Source of the DNA: Bacteroidales bacterium
GTDB lineage: Bacteria; Bacteroidota; Bacteroidia; Bacteroidales; F082
Reading direction: 5' to 3'
DNA: 64,000 bases
Assembly: GCA_017477425.1 (NCBI GenBank)
Contig: JAFUVT010000007.1
Coordinates: 54,481-118,480 of the forward strand
The position numbers and the translations under genes are program-made. How positions within the stretch are numbered: position 1 is the first letter of the stretch; every line of letters begins with the position of its first letter. The notes below the pieces were generated by a model, which was given only the letters and a program-made list of their open reading frames with translations, did no database searches and was not told the origin of the DNA. Below are positions 50,831 through 59,682 of the stretch, piece by piece.

Positions 50831-51855
50831 TTGTTTTCCTTCAGGCTCTGCCGCGCGTAAGGCACCAAGTCCTGTGAGGCGAACTCTCCCTTCAAGAACT
50901 TGAAATAGCCTGCCACGGCCACCATGGCGGCATTGTCGGTCGAGTAGGAGAGGCGCGGGATGAAGACCTTCCAGTGGTATTTTTCGCCTAGGCGAAGCAT
51001 GGCATCGTGCAAGCCGCTGTTGGCACTCACGCCACCAGCGATGGCCACGGTCTTGATGCCCGTCTGCTTGCTGGCTTTCACCAACTTGCTCATCAGGATG
51101 TCGATGATGGTTTTTTGCACCGAGGCGCAGAGGTCGGCCTTGTTTTCCTCTATAAAATTCGGGTTGAGTTTCAGATTGTCGCGGACGGTGTACAAGATAC
51201 TGGTTTTCAGTCCACTGAAACTATAGTCCAAGTCAGGGATTTGTGGTTTGGCGAAGCTGAACGCCTCGGGGTTGCCGATTTTGGCCAACTTGTCGATGAC
51301 GGGACCACCAGGGTAGGGCAGGCCGAGGATTTTGGCGGTCTTGTCGAAAGCCTCACCCGCCGCGTCGTCGATGGTCTTGCCGATGACTTCCATGTCGAAA
51401 TAATCCTTCACCACCACGATTTGGGTGTGGCCGCCCGACACGGTGAGACACAAAAACGGGAAGTCTGGCACCTCGGTGTGGGTGTCGTCGGTGGCAAAGT
51501 GCACCAAAATGTGGGCGTTCATGTGGTCGATTTCCACCATCGGGATGTCTAAGGTCTGTGCGAAAGCCTTTGCAAATGAGGTGCCTACGAGCAGTGAACC
51601 CAAAAGTCCGGGGCCGCGCGTAAAAGCGATGGTGGATAACTGATTTTTTTCTATTTTTGCAGTCTTCAAAGCCGTGTCGATGACGGGGATGATATTTTGC
51701 TGGTGCGCGCGGGAAGCGAGTTCGGGAACAACGCCCCCATATTGCTCGTGAACCTTCTGACTAGCAATAACATTGGAGAGCACGCGCGTGCCTTGAAGCA
51801 CTGCGGCGGAGGTGTCGTCGCACGACGATTCGATGCCTAAAATATATTCGTTCAT
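50827..51855 (-). CDS. tsaD: tRNA N6-adenosine threonylcarbamoyltransferase
   Basis: A 342-residue protein that transfers the threonylcarbamoyl group to A37 of ANN-decoding tRNAs, with TsaB and TsaE. The N-terminal ILGIESSCDDTS, the metal-binding HxxxH in EIDHMNAHIL, the SGGHTQIV loop, and AIAGGVSANSGL are all present. The start is placed at ATG 51855, which gives the usual N-terminus MNEYILGIESS; three more residues are possible upstream. Confidence 0.96.
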   Translation of the reverse strand: MNEYILGIESSCDDTSAAVLQGTRVLSNVIASQKVHEQYGGVVPELASRAHQQNIIPVIDTALKTAKIEKNQLSTIAFTRGPGLLGSLLVGTSFAKAFAQTLDIPMVEIDHMNAHILVHFATDDTHTEVPDFPFLCLTVSGGHTQIVVVKDYFDMEVIGKTIDDAAGEAFDKTAKILGLPYPGGPVIDKLAKIGNPEAFSFAKPQIPDLDYSFSGLKTSILYTVRDNLKLNPNFIEENKADLCASVQKTIIDILMSKLVKASKQTGIKTVAIAGGVSANSGLHDAMLRLGEKYHWKVFIPRLSYSTDNAAMVAVAGYFKFLKGEFASQDLVPYARQSLKENN

Positions 51856-51920
51856 GGGTCTCAATTTGGAGGGTCAAAATTATTAAAAAAAAGATTATCC
51901 ATAGCATTCTGATTTTTTTT

Positions 51921-54900
51921 GTGGTGCTGCTTGCCATCATCACAAGCGTCTTCGTGGCTATTCAAGACCCTATCATTCAGAAATTTGCGGTGCGTTTTGC
52001 AGGCGGTTATCTTTCTGAAAAAACTGGTGCTGACATCAAAGTGGGTCGTATCGCCGTCTCGCCCGATTTGCGCCTCTTTGTCGACGATGTGACGGTTAAG
52101 GACTTGAAAGGTAACGATTTGGCAAAAATCGGCCGTTTGCGAGCCAAAGCTTTTGTCGGCGAGCTGTTGGAAGGCAAGGTCCACTTCCAAAACATCGAAT
52201 TGGCCGACACCGAGGCCAATCTGATCACCTATGAGGGCGAAGAACGGATGAACTTCTCCTTCCTCCTCGACGCTTTCCCGAGCGACACGACGAAGGAAAA
52301 AGAGTCGAAACCCGTGCCCATCATGATCGACCAGATCTCGCTGAAGAATGTCGACTTCATGCTGTGGAACCAAAACAAGTCCGACTCGTTGAAGACTGCC
52401 AACCACCTGATGGATTACGCCCACCTCGACCTCGACGACATCAACCTCGAAGCCACCGACTTCTATATGCTGGGCGATTCCATCCATGCCAATATCGGGA
52501 GCCTGACTGCCAGCGAGCTGAGTGGACTGTTGCTGAAGGGCTTCTCGTCGGATGCCACCGTGACCTCCAACGGCATCTTCCTCAAGGACATGCAGATGGA
52601 GACCAACAACAGCCGGTTCGACTTGGACCTCAACATGTTGTATCACGGGTTCGACGACTTTAATAGCTTCGTCGACTCGGTGGTGTTTGACGCCACCATC
52701 CGTCCCACCGACGTGATGCTGTCGGACATTGGCGTGTTCACCGACGTGATGTACAAAATGCCAGACCGTGTTAAGTTTGAAGGCCGTTTCACTGGACCGA
52801 TTGAGCATTTCCGTGTCGACGACATCAAGGCGGAGCTGGGCAAGTCGACTTCGTTCCAAGGCAGCATCAGCATGCATCCTCTCGATTTCGAGAATGGCTA
52901 TCATACCTTGAATATCAAGGATATGCGGTTCAACTACGACGATTTGGCGAATTTCTACATCCCTTCATCGACGAAGACGATCCCCATGCCCGAATCGCTG
53001 AAGCCGATGGGCGACAGTCGCTTGTCGCTCGACTTCAAGGGCTCGTACAACGACTTCGACTCGTACATCAAGCTCAATTCCGACATCGGCGACGTGGAGA
53101 CCTCCATCGCGCGTGCGAAAGACGCCCAGGGGACGAATGTCTTCTCAGGCTATATCAACGCCGACCGTGTGAAGGCGGGAACCATCGCTAACGCCACAAA
53201 ATATGTAGGCGACCTCGACCTCGCCACCGACTTCACGGTGAAGTTTCCGCAGCAGGGCAACCCCGAACTGAGTCTCGACGGCACGGCCACCAAGGTTCAG
53301 TTGCTGGGCAAGACCGTCGACCAAATCAAACTCGACGGATCGATGGAACAGAACCTGTTTAAGGGCATCGTGAAGGTTTACGACGACGAACTGGGCTTCG
53401 ACTTCAACGGACTGATTGATTTCCAGGACACGAAATATCCTAAGTCTGACTTCAAGGCTGTCGTCCGCAATGCTGACTTGAGTGCGCTCAACCTGATGAA
53501 AGGCGACTCCATATCCAGAATCAGTACCACGATCTATGCCAACATGACGGGCTTCAACATTGACGACCTCGAAGGCACCTTGCGCCTCGACAGCACGCTC
53601 TACCACGACAGCCGCGGCACCTATTACATGAAGGACTTCGCTGCGTCTATCGTCGACGACAACCTGATGCAGCGTCGCATCAACTTGGATTGCGACTTCT
53701 TCGACTTCGAGATGGCTGGCCAGATGAATTTCGCCAGTATGGTGCCGGTGTTTAAGGAATACATCAACCACTATATGACCATCCCTCAATGGGATGAAGA
53801 GCTGGCCGCTTTGGATAAGTCGAGGAAAAAGAAAGACTTGGACCAGGACTTCATCGTCAACCTCAACCTGAAGGACACCAAGACGCTCAGCCGCCTGCTG
53901 ATGCCTTCCTTGCAGATCGCCAAAAACACCAGCCTGAGTGGCACTTTCACCTCGCGTACCCATACACTCAACCTGATTATGCGTTCGAAGAACATCAAAT
54001 TCGGGGAGGTGAACTTCAATGGCTTGGAGTTGAGGAATTTCAACATGGCGAATGCCGCCTTCACCTCGTTGAAGCTTGACGAGATCAGCTATAACAACAT
54101 TTCGGAAACTGATACGTTACACATCGGTCTCGAGAATCTTGCCATCAACACGAGGATGACCAACGACACCGTGTTTGCCAACATCAATTGGGACGACCGT
54201 TCGCTTACCGACCACAACACAGCCTCCATCGCCACCTACTTCCATCCGGATGAAGAGGGTAGCATCTTCTCCATCACAGAGGCCAATATTCTCGTCAACG
54301 ACTCGCTTTGGAGTGTCTCGCCGAACAACTTCATCATTCTCAATGACGACCGTAATGAGATCTCCAACCTGATGTTCAGCCACAACGACCAGTCGATCCG
54401 CATCGACGGCTTTGTGCCCAAGAATGTAGGAGACACCTTGGGCGTTCAGCTGCGCGACTTCGATATCTCCAACTTTGATTTCTTCTTCTTGACCAAGGGG
54501 TTCGACGTGGACGGGCTCATTTCGGGTGACGCCATGGTGAGTGGACTGAACGCGCAGCCGATGTTGCTGGCCAACCTCGATATCAAAGAGTTGGGTGTAG
54601 ATGGCGAATCCATCGGCGACGCCGTCATCAACAGCTCGTGGAACAATGCCGAGAAGTCGGTCGATCTCGACGTGAGCATCCTCGACCAAATGAAAAAGTC
54701 ACTCAACGTCTACGGCTCCTATTTCACAGAAAGGAAGTCCGACAACCTCGACTTCACGGTGGAGATGGACTCGCTCCGCTTGGTGGCACTCAGCCCCTTC
54801 CTGGCAGGCGTGGTCAGCAGGCTGCAAGGCTATGGCAATGGCAAGGCCACGGTGACGGGTTCGCTCGACCGACCCAACATCGAAGGCAGCATCAGCATCA

Positions 54901-56372
54901 ATGATGGCGGTTGCAAGGTCGGGTACCTCAATACTTTCTACACCTTTGAGCCGACCATATTGATTGACAACCACACCATCAAGTTCGAAAACCTGGTGCT
55001 GGTGGATACAGTGGGCAACAAGGCTATGGTGGATGGACAAATCAACCATAACATGTTGAAAGACTTTTACTTGAATCTGAAACTCCATCCTCGCGACTTC
55101 CTCGCTTTGGCGACAACGAGCAAGGACAACGACACCTTCTATGGCTCAGCAGTGGCCAATGGCCTGATTGAAGTGAAAGGCCCCTTGAACGACATCTTCC
55201 TGGACATCAAGGCATCGACGCGTAAGGGAACCCATCTGACTATCCCGCTCAACAGGACCGCCACGGTGAGCGACAACGACTTTGTGGTGTTCGTCAGCAG
55301 GGAAGAAGAGCCTGCGGAGGAAGAAAAGCCAAGTGAGAAGAAAGAAGATAAGAAGACGAACTTCACCCTCAACCTCGACGTGAACGCCACTGACGACGCA
55401 ACGATGAAGATCCTGCTTCCCAGCGATATCGGCACCATCGAGGCCTCGGGCAATGGCGCCTTGAAATTGGGCACTTCGTCGACCGACCCGTTCACCATGT
55501 ATGGCAACTACACCATTGAGTCGGGAAAATTCCAGCTGTCGCTCTACAACCTCGTGACCCGCTTCTTCAACCTAAAGAGAGGGGGCACCATCACCTGGAC
55601 TGGCGACCCGACAGATGGACGCATCAATGCGACAGGTGCCTATTCCGTTAAGACCTCTTTGGCTGGTTTGGGCGTCGAGGTTGACTCTACCGTCAACAAC
55701 AACGTCAACGTGGAGTGTCTCATCCATCTGAAAGGGGCATTGCTCAACCCGACCATCACCTTCGGCATGAACCTTCCCAATGCCTCTGAGGATATCGCGC
55801 AGACCGTATTCACCTTGGTGGATACCACTAATCAGGCGGCCATGACGCAGCAAGCCCTATCGCTGTTGGTGGTGGGCAGCTTCGCCTATGTGGGAGGAGG
55901 ATACGGCAATCTGAACCTCTCCAATATCTTTTCGGGAGGCATGCAGCTCGACATCACCGACAACCTCAATCTGGGCTTGCACTACAATTCAGGATCGGTC
56001 AACACCTACGACGAATATATGATGTCGCTTTGCACCGAGCTTTTCGAAAACCGGCTGACCATCGAGACCAACTTCGGCGTGATGTCGAGCAACAACCCTG
56101 CGACCAATGCCTCCAACTTGGTGGGCGAGTTCGATCTCTATTACAAACTGCAGCCCGATGGACGGCTGATGGCGCATTTCTATAACCACTCCAACTACAA
56201 CTCCAACCTTAACGTTTTCGCTCTCGACAGGAGGTCGCCTTATACCCAAGGTCTCGGCCTTTCCTATAGCCGCTCGTTCGACAAATTCCGTAATTTGTTC
56301 CGAAAACAGAATTCGTTCAATGGCCAGCCGATGATAAGGCCGAGAAAACCAACGACTGACGATGAAAAATGA
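51921..56372 (+). CDS. TamB/DUF490-family translocation and assembly module protein
   Basis: A protein of at least 1483 residues. A hydrophobic N-terminal anchor is followed by a very long repetitive beta-rich region (AsmA/TamB-like: SEKTGADIKVGRIAVSPDLR near the start) and the C-terminal DUF490 domain (about 1150-1400; IGTIEASGNGALKLG, YNLVTRFFNLKRGGTITW, NPTITFGMNLP). TamB proteins bridge the inner and outer membranes and are implicated in lipid transport. No in-frame ATG exists upstream of the GTG at 51921, although the frame continues upstream with a positively charged stretch that looks like the real N-terminus (KIIKKKIIHSILIFF), so the start codon is uncertain (possibly ATT). It overlaps the next gene by 11 bases. 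Confidence 0.85.
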   Translation: MVLLAIITSVFVAIQDPIIQKFAVRFAGGYLSEKTGADIKVGRIAVSPDLRLFVDDVTVKDLKGNDLAKIGRLRAKAFVGELLEGKVHFQNIELADTEANLITYEGEERMNFSFLLDAFPSDTTKEKESKPVPIMIDQISLKNVDFMLWNQNKSDSLKTANHLMDYAHLDLDDINLEATDFYMLGDSIHANIGSLTASELSGLLLKGFSSDATVTSNGIFLKDMQMETNNSRFDLDLNMLYHGFDDFNSFVDSVVFDATIRPTDVMLSDIGVFTDVMYKMPDRVKFEGRFTGPIEHFRVDDIKAELGKSTSFQGSISMHPLDFENGYHTLNIKDMRFNYDDLANFYIPSSTKTIPMPESLKPMGDSRLSLDFKGSYNDFDSYIKLNSDIGDVETSIARAKDAQGTNVFSGYINADRVKAGTIANATKYVGDLDLATDFTVKFPQQGNPELSLDGTATKVQLLGKTVDQIKLDGSMEQNLFKGIVKVYDDELGFDFNGLIDFQDTKYPKSDFKAVVRNADLSALNLMKGDSISRISTTIYANMTGFNIDDLEGTLRLDSTLYHDSRGTYYMKDFAASIVDDNLMQRRINLDCDFFDFEMAGQMNFASMVPVFKEYINHYMTIPQWDEELAALDKSRKKKDLDQDFIVNLNLKDTKTLSRLLMPSLQIAKNTSLSGTFTSRTHTLNLIMRSKNIKFGEVNFNGLELRNFNMANAAFTSLKLDEISYNNISETDTLHIGLENLAINTRMTNDTVFANINWDDRSLTDHNTASIATYFHPDEEGSIFSITEANILVNDSLWSVSPNNFIILNDDRNEISNLMFSHNDQSIRIDGFVPKNVGDTLGVQLRDFDISNFDFFFLTKGFDVDGLISGDAMVSGLNAQPMLLANLDIKELGVDGESIGDAVINSSWNNAEKSVDLDVSILDQMKKSLNVYGSYFTERKSDNLDFTVEMDSLRLVALSPFLAGVVSRLQGYGNGKATVTGSLDRPNIEGSISINDGGCKVGYLNTFYTFEPTILIDNHTIKFENLVLVDTVGNKAMVDGQINHNMLKDFYLNLKLHPRDFLALATTSKDNDTFYGSAVANGLIEVKGPLNDIFLDIKASTRKGTHLTIPLNRTATVSDNDFVVFVSREEEPAEEEKPSEKKEDKKTNFTLNLDVNATDDATMKILLPSDIGTIEASGNGALKLGTSSTDPFTMYGNYTIESGKFQLSLYNLVTRFFNLKRGGTITWTGDPTDGRINATGAYSVKTSLAGLGVEVDSTVNNNVNVECLIHLKGALLNPTITFGMNLPNASEDIAQTVFTLVDTTNQAAMTQQALSLLVVGSFAYVGGGYGNLNLSNIFSGGMQLDITDNLNLGLHYNSGSVNTYDEYMMSLCTELFENRLTIETNFGVMSSNNPATNASNLVGEFDLYYKLQPDGRLMAHFYNHSNYNSNLNVFALDRRSPYTQGLGLSYSRSFDKFRNLFRKQNSFNGQPMIRPRKPTTDDEK

Positions 56373-59300
56373 CGCTACCTTCAAAGTATTCCAAGCCTCG
56401 GCTGGGGCGGGCAAGACTTTCACCTTGATTAAGGAATACCTCAAGATTTGCCTTAAGAGCAAAGGCATGGTCGGGGCCTACAAGAGCATCCTTGCCATTA
56501 CTTTCACCAATGCCGCCGCCAACGAGATGAAGGACAAAATCGTCAAGGAACTCAATGGCATTATCAACAGCGACGCGCCGACCGATATGGAAAAGGCCTT
56601 GCTGGAAGAGCTGGGCATCAGCGACGACGAACTGAAACACAATGCGCAACGACTCCTGACTTGTATCATCCACGATTACAGCAATTTCTGCGTGAGCACC
56701 ATCGATGCCTTCGTGCAAAAGCTTTCGCGCACCTTTGCCCACGACTTAGGCTTACCCAACCAATACACGGTGAGTATCGACAACGACGAAATTGCGGAGG
56801 CCGTCATTGAGAACCTCGGACAACAAATCGGGAAGGAGAACGAATTCCTGACGCGCTTGCTTTCCGATTTCAGCGATAGCCAGTTTGACCAGCAACGCTC
56901 CACTCAATTGCAAAAGCCCTTGGGCGAATTCGTCAAGAAACTGCTGACCGAGAAGGCCTATCAACGCGAAGAGAAAAACAACATCACCAACCCTGTTCAA
57001 TATAAGCAAACGCTTCACTATCTGAAAGATAAGATGCGTTACTTTGAGGAAAACATCCAGCAAATCGTAAGTCGATTCAAGGCGCTGGTGGACTCAAATG
57101 GACTCGCCGAAGCTGATTTCTCCTACGGTGCCTCAGGCTTCATGGGTTTTCTCAACAAATTGGCTAATCGCAACTATGAGCCGATGAGTCAGCGTTTCCT
57201 GTCGGTGGTCGAAAAAGGGGAATGCTTCTCGGCGGCGAGCATCAAACGCTTGGGGAAGTCCGTTACGACCGAGATGAATGCGGCCTTGCTGCCCATCCTT
57301 GGTGAGCTTAAAGCTTTTTATGAGGTGGAGTATGGTAAATACTTGTTTTACAAGACGCAATGCGACACGCTGTATCTCTATGCCTTGCGCACCCAAATCC
57401 GATTGGCTTTCGAGCAGTTGGCCGCCGATGAGGAGATTGTGCACATCTCGGAGTTCAACAAGTTGCTGAGCGAGGTGATGGGCGATTTCTCGGTTCCCTT
57501 TGTGTACGAGCGCATTGGCGAGCGCTTCCGTCATGTCTTCGTCGATGAGTTTCAGGATACCTCGGTGTTGCAGTGGCAGAACCTTTTACCGCTGATTGAC
57601 AACGGGTTGGCTGCTGGAGAGATGAGCATGGTCGTGGGCGACGGCAAGCAGTCGATTTATCGTTTCCGCAGCGGCGAGGTGGGTCAGATTGTGAATCTGC
57701 CTCGGATTTATGCCCTCCCGCAGGATGAAAGGAAGCCCGTTTTCGAGCAATATGAGCGCAATTTGACGGAGCATTTCGGATTCAAGAATTTGGACACCAA
57801 CTACCGCTCGTTCGCCAATGTGGTGAAATTCAACAATGCCTTTTTCGAGCGGGCCTACGAAGCATATCTTTCGCCCGGGCTGCAAAAGGTGTATGTCGAC
57901 AAGAAACTCAATTCAGAGCAAGGGGTCGAGGTGTTCCAAAAGAATGCCAAAAAAGAGGAGGGACTGGTGCAAGTCGAACTGTATGATGCTGAGAATGAGC
58001 CAGATTATTGCTCTGGTAGAGTGGAAGCCATAGTGCGCGACTTGACGGAACATTATGGTTACCATTATGGCGACATCGCAGTTTTGACCCGTAAGACCCA
58101 GCCGGGGTCGGAAATGGCCAACTATCTGAACGAGAAGGGATTCCCTGTGATTTCCAAGGTCTCCATCTTGCTACAATCGTCCGACAAGGTGCAACTGATG
58201 CTTAGCACCTTGAATTATCTGATTCACGACGACGTGCAGACCAATATTGCCAACTTGTTGTACTACTGGCAGTTGAGCCAAAACACGGATTTTGGAGGTG
58301 ACGTCAGCCATTGGTTTGATGCGGTGCAGGATATCATCAAGGGGAATGTTGCTATCGAGACTGTGATGGGTCTTGGCGAGCCGGGCCTTTTGCGCGATGC
58401 ATTGGCCAAAGCGACTTGTCTTTATGACTTGTGTGCCAGCTTGTTGCGCATTTTCCAACTCGATTCGATGTGCGATGCCTTCCTCGATTATTTTATGGAT
58501 GAGGTCTTCAAGTTCCAGTCGGGGACCTTGGAGGGCATTGCGTCGTTCTTGAGTTTTTGGGAAAGCAAGAAGAATGAACTGGCGGTCAAGACGAAAGAAG
58601 ATAATGCGGTGAAAATCATGACGATACACAAGTCGAAAGGCTTGGAGTTCCCTGTAGTCATTTATCCCGATGCCATCATCAACCTCGACAAGCGTTTGCA
58701 AACCAGCAAGATGCCCGAGGAATGGCTGTTGCCGGAGGAGTTGGGCTTCGACCCGATTCCGAATGTCGACAAGGTGATGTTCAAGTTGGACAAGACGGCT
58801 AAGAACATGGGCGGTATGGCTACGCAATTCGTTGAAAAAGAGGAGGAAAACAATCGTTTGGACAACCTTAACCTGCTCTATGTGGCCTTCACCCGAGCCA
58901 AGCAGCGTCTTTATGTCATCGCTGAACAAGGCCAAAACGACAAACCCAACATCATCCGCGATTTCATTGACAGTCAGCAGTTTGGTGAATTGCCAATGCC
59001 CGAAGTTGAGCAAAGGGAGAACTACAAGTGGTTCCGTTTCGGCCGCTCTGACTTTAACAATCCCAAGGATGAAAGGACAAAGGACAAGGCGGTTGACATG
59101 GCTGATTCGCAATCGGCGGACTGGCTTTCCAAAATCAAGGTGGAGAGCGACCCGAGTCGTTTGTGGCGTTCGGAGAGCGACCGCTTGCAGCCGCGCGAAT
59201 GGGGTGAGTTGGTGCATCAGATTCTGTCGAAGATTCGTTTCGCTGAGGAGGTGGAGTCCGTTCTGAAACCCTATCTCAACGATGCCTCCATCGACGCGCA

Positions 59301-59613
59301 TGACGCCGAGTGGATTCGCACGATGTTCAAGCAGATGACGCAACACCCCCAGATTGGTGCCGCTTTTGAGCCTACGGCGAAAGTGAAGACCGAATGCGAG
59401 ATTCTCGACCAAGGCCAAGTGATGCGCTTGGACCGCTATTCCGAGCTTCCTGACGTCGTTTATCTGCTTGACTATAAGACAGGTAAGGAAAATAATGATT
59501 ACAAGGAAAAAATCAGGGAATATGTCTCCGCAGTCAAGAATTTGACGACGAAGGAGGTAAAACCGTTTTTGGTGTATCTTTCGGAGGAAACTGTTGATGT
59601 GGTTTTGGTATAA
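56362..59613 (+). CDS. AddA/RecB-like UvrD helicase-nuclease
   Basis: A 1083-residue protein. The UvrD/REP helicase domain has motif I FQASAGAGKTFTLIKEYL, the Ia region ILAITFTNAAANEMK, motif II HVFVDEFQDTS (about residue 392) and motifs IV-VI (TIHKSKGLEFPVVIYPD, LLYVAFTRAKQRLYV). The C-terminus is a PD-(D/E)xK RecB-type nuclease domain (VVYLLDYKTGKEN). This pairs normally with an AddB-type subunit to process double-strand ends for recombination and against foreign DNA; no AddB is visible here. Eleven bases of the TamB-like gene overlap its start. Confidence 0.9.
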   Translation: MKNDATFKVFQASAGAGKTFTLIKEYLKICLKSKGMVGAYKSILAITFTNAAANEMKDKIVKELNGIINSDAPTDMEKALLEELGISDDELKHNAQRLLTCIIHDYSNFCVSTIDAFVQKLSRTFAHDLGLPNQYTVSIDNDEIAEAVIENLGQQIGKENEFLTRLLSDFSDSQFDQQRSTQLQKPLGEFVKKLLTEKAYQREEKNNITNPVQYKQTLHYLKDKMRYFEENIQQIVSRFKALVDSNGLAEADFSYGASGFMGFLNKLANRNYEPMSQRFLSVVEKGECFSAASIKRLGKSVTTEMNAALLPILGELKAFYEVEYGKYLFYKTQCDTLYLYALRTQIRLAFEQLAADEEIVHISEFNKLLSEVMGDFSVPFVYERIGERFRHVFVDEFQDTSVLQWQNLLPLIDNGLAAGEMSMVVGDGKQSIYRFRSGEVGQIVNLPRIYALPQDERKPVFEQYERNLTEHFGFKNLDTNYRSFANVVKFNNAFFERAYEAYLSPGLQKVYVDKKLNSEQGVEVFQKNAKKEEGLVQVELYDAENEPDYCSGRVEAIVRDLTEHYGYHYGDIAVLTRKTQPGSEMANYLNEKGFPVISKVSILLQSSDKVQLMLSTLNYLIHDDVQTNIANLLYYWQLSQNTDFGGDVSHWFDAVQDIIKGNVAIETVMGLGEPGLLRDALAKATCLYDLCASLLRIFQLDSMCDAFLDYFMDEVFKFQSGTLEGIASFLSFWESKKNELAVKTKEDNAVKIMTIHKSKGLEFPVVIYPDAIINLDKRLQTSKMPEEWLLPEELGFDPIPNVDKVMFKLDKTAKNMGGMATQFVEKEEENNRLDNLNLLYVAFTRAKQRLYVIAEQGQNDKPNIIRDFIDSQQFGELPMPEVEQRENYKWFRFGRSDFNNPKDERTKDKAVDMADSQSADWLSKIKVESDPSRLWRSESDRLQPREWGELVHQILSKIRFAEEVESVLKPYLNDASIDAHDAEWIRTMFKQMTQHPQIGAAFEPTAKVKTECEILDQGQVMRLDRYSELPDVVYLLDYKTGKENNDYKEKIREYVSAVKNLTTKEVKPFLVYLSEETVDVVLV

Positions 59614-59650
59614 ATTGAAAGCCTCCGAAAAATTTCGAAGGCTTTCAATT
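59613..59650. terminator. Terminator hairpin after the AddA-like gene
   Basis: AATTGAAAGCC pairs with GGCTTTCAATT with an AAATTT-containing loop, beginning in the stop codon of the gene. Just beyond, CTAAATTGTCAATT occurs twice in 59651-59680. It lies between convergent genes. Confidence 0.75.
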
Positions 59651-59682
59651 CTAAATTGTCAATTCCTAAATTGTCAATTGCC

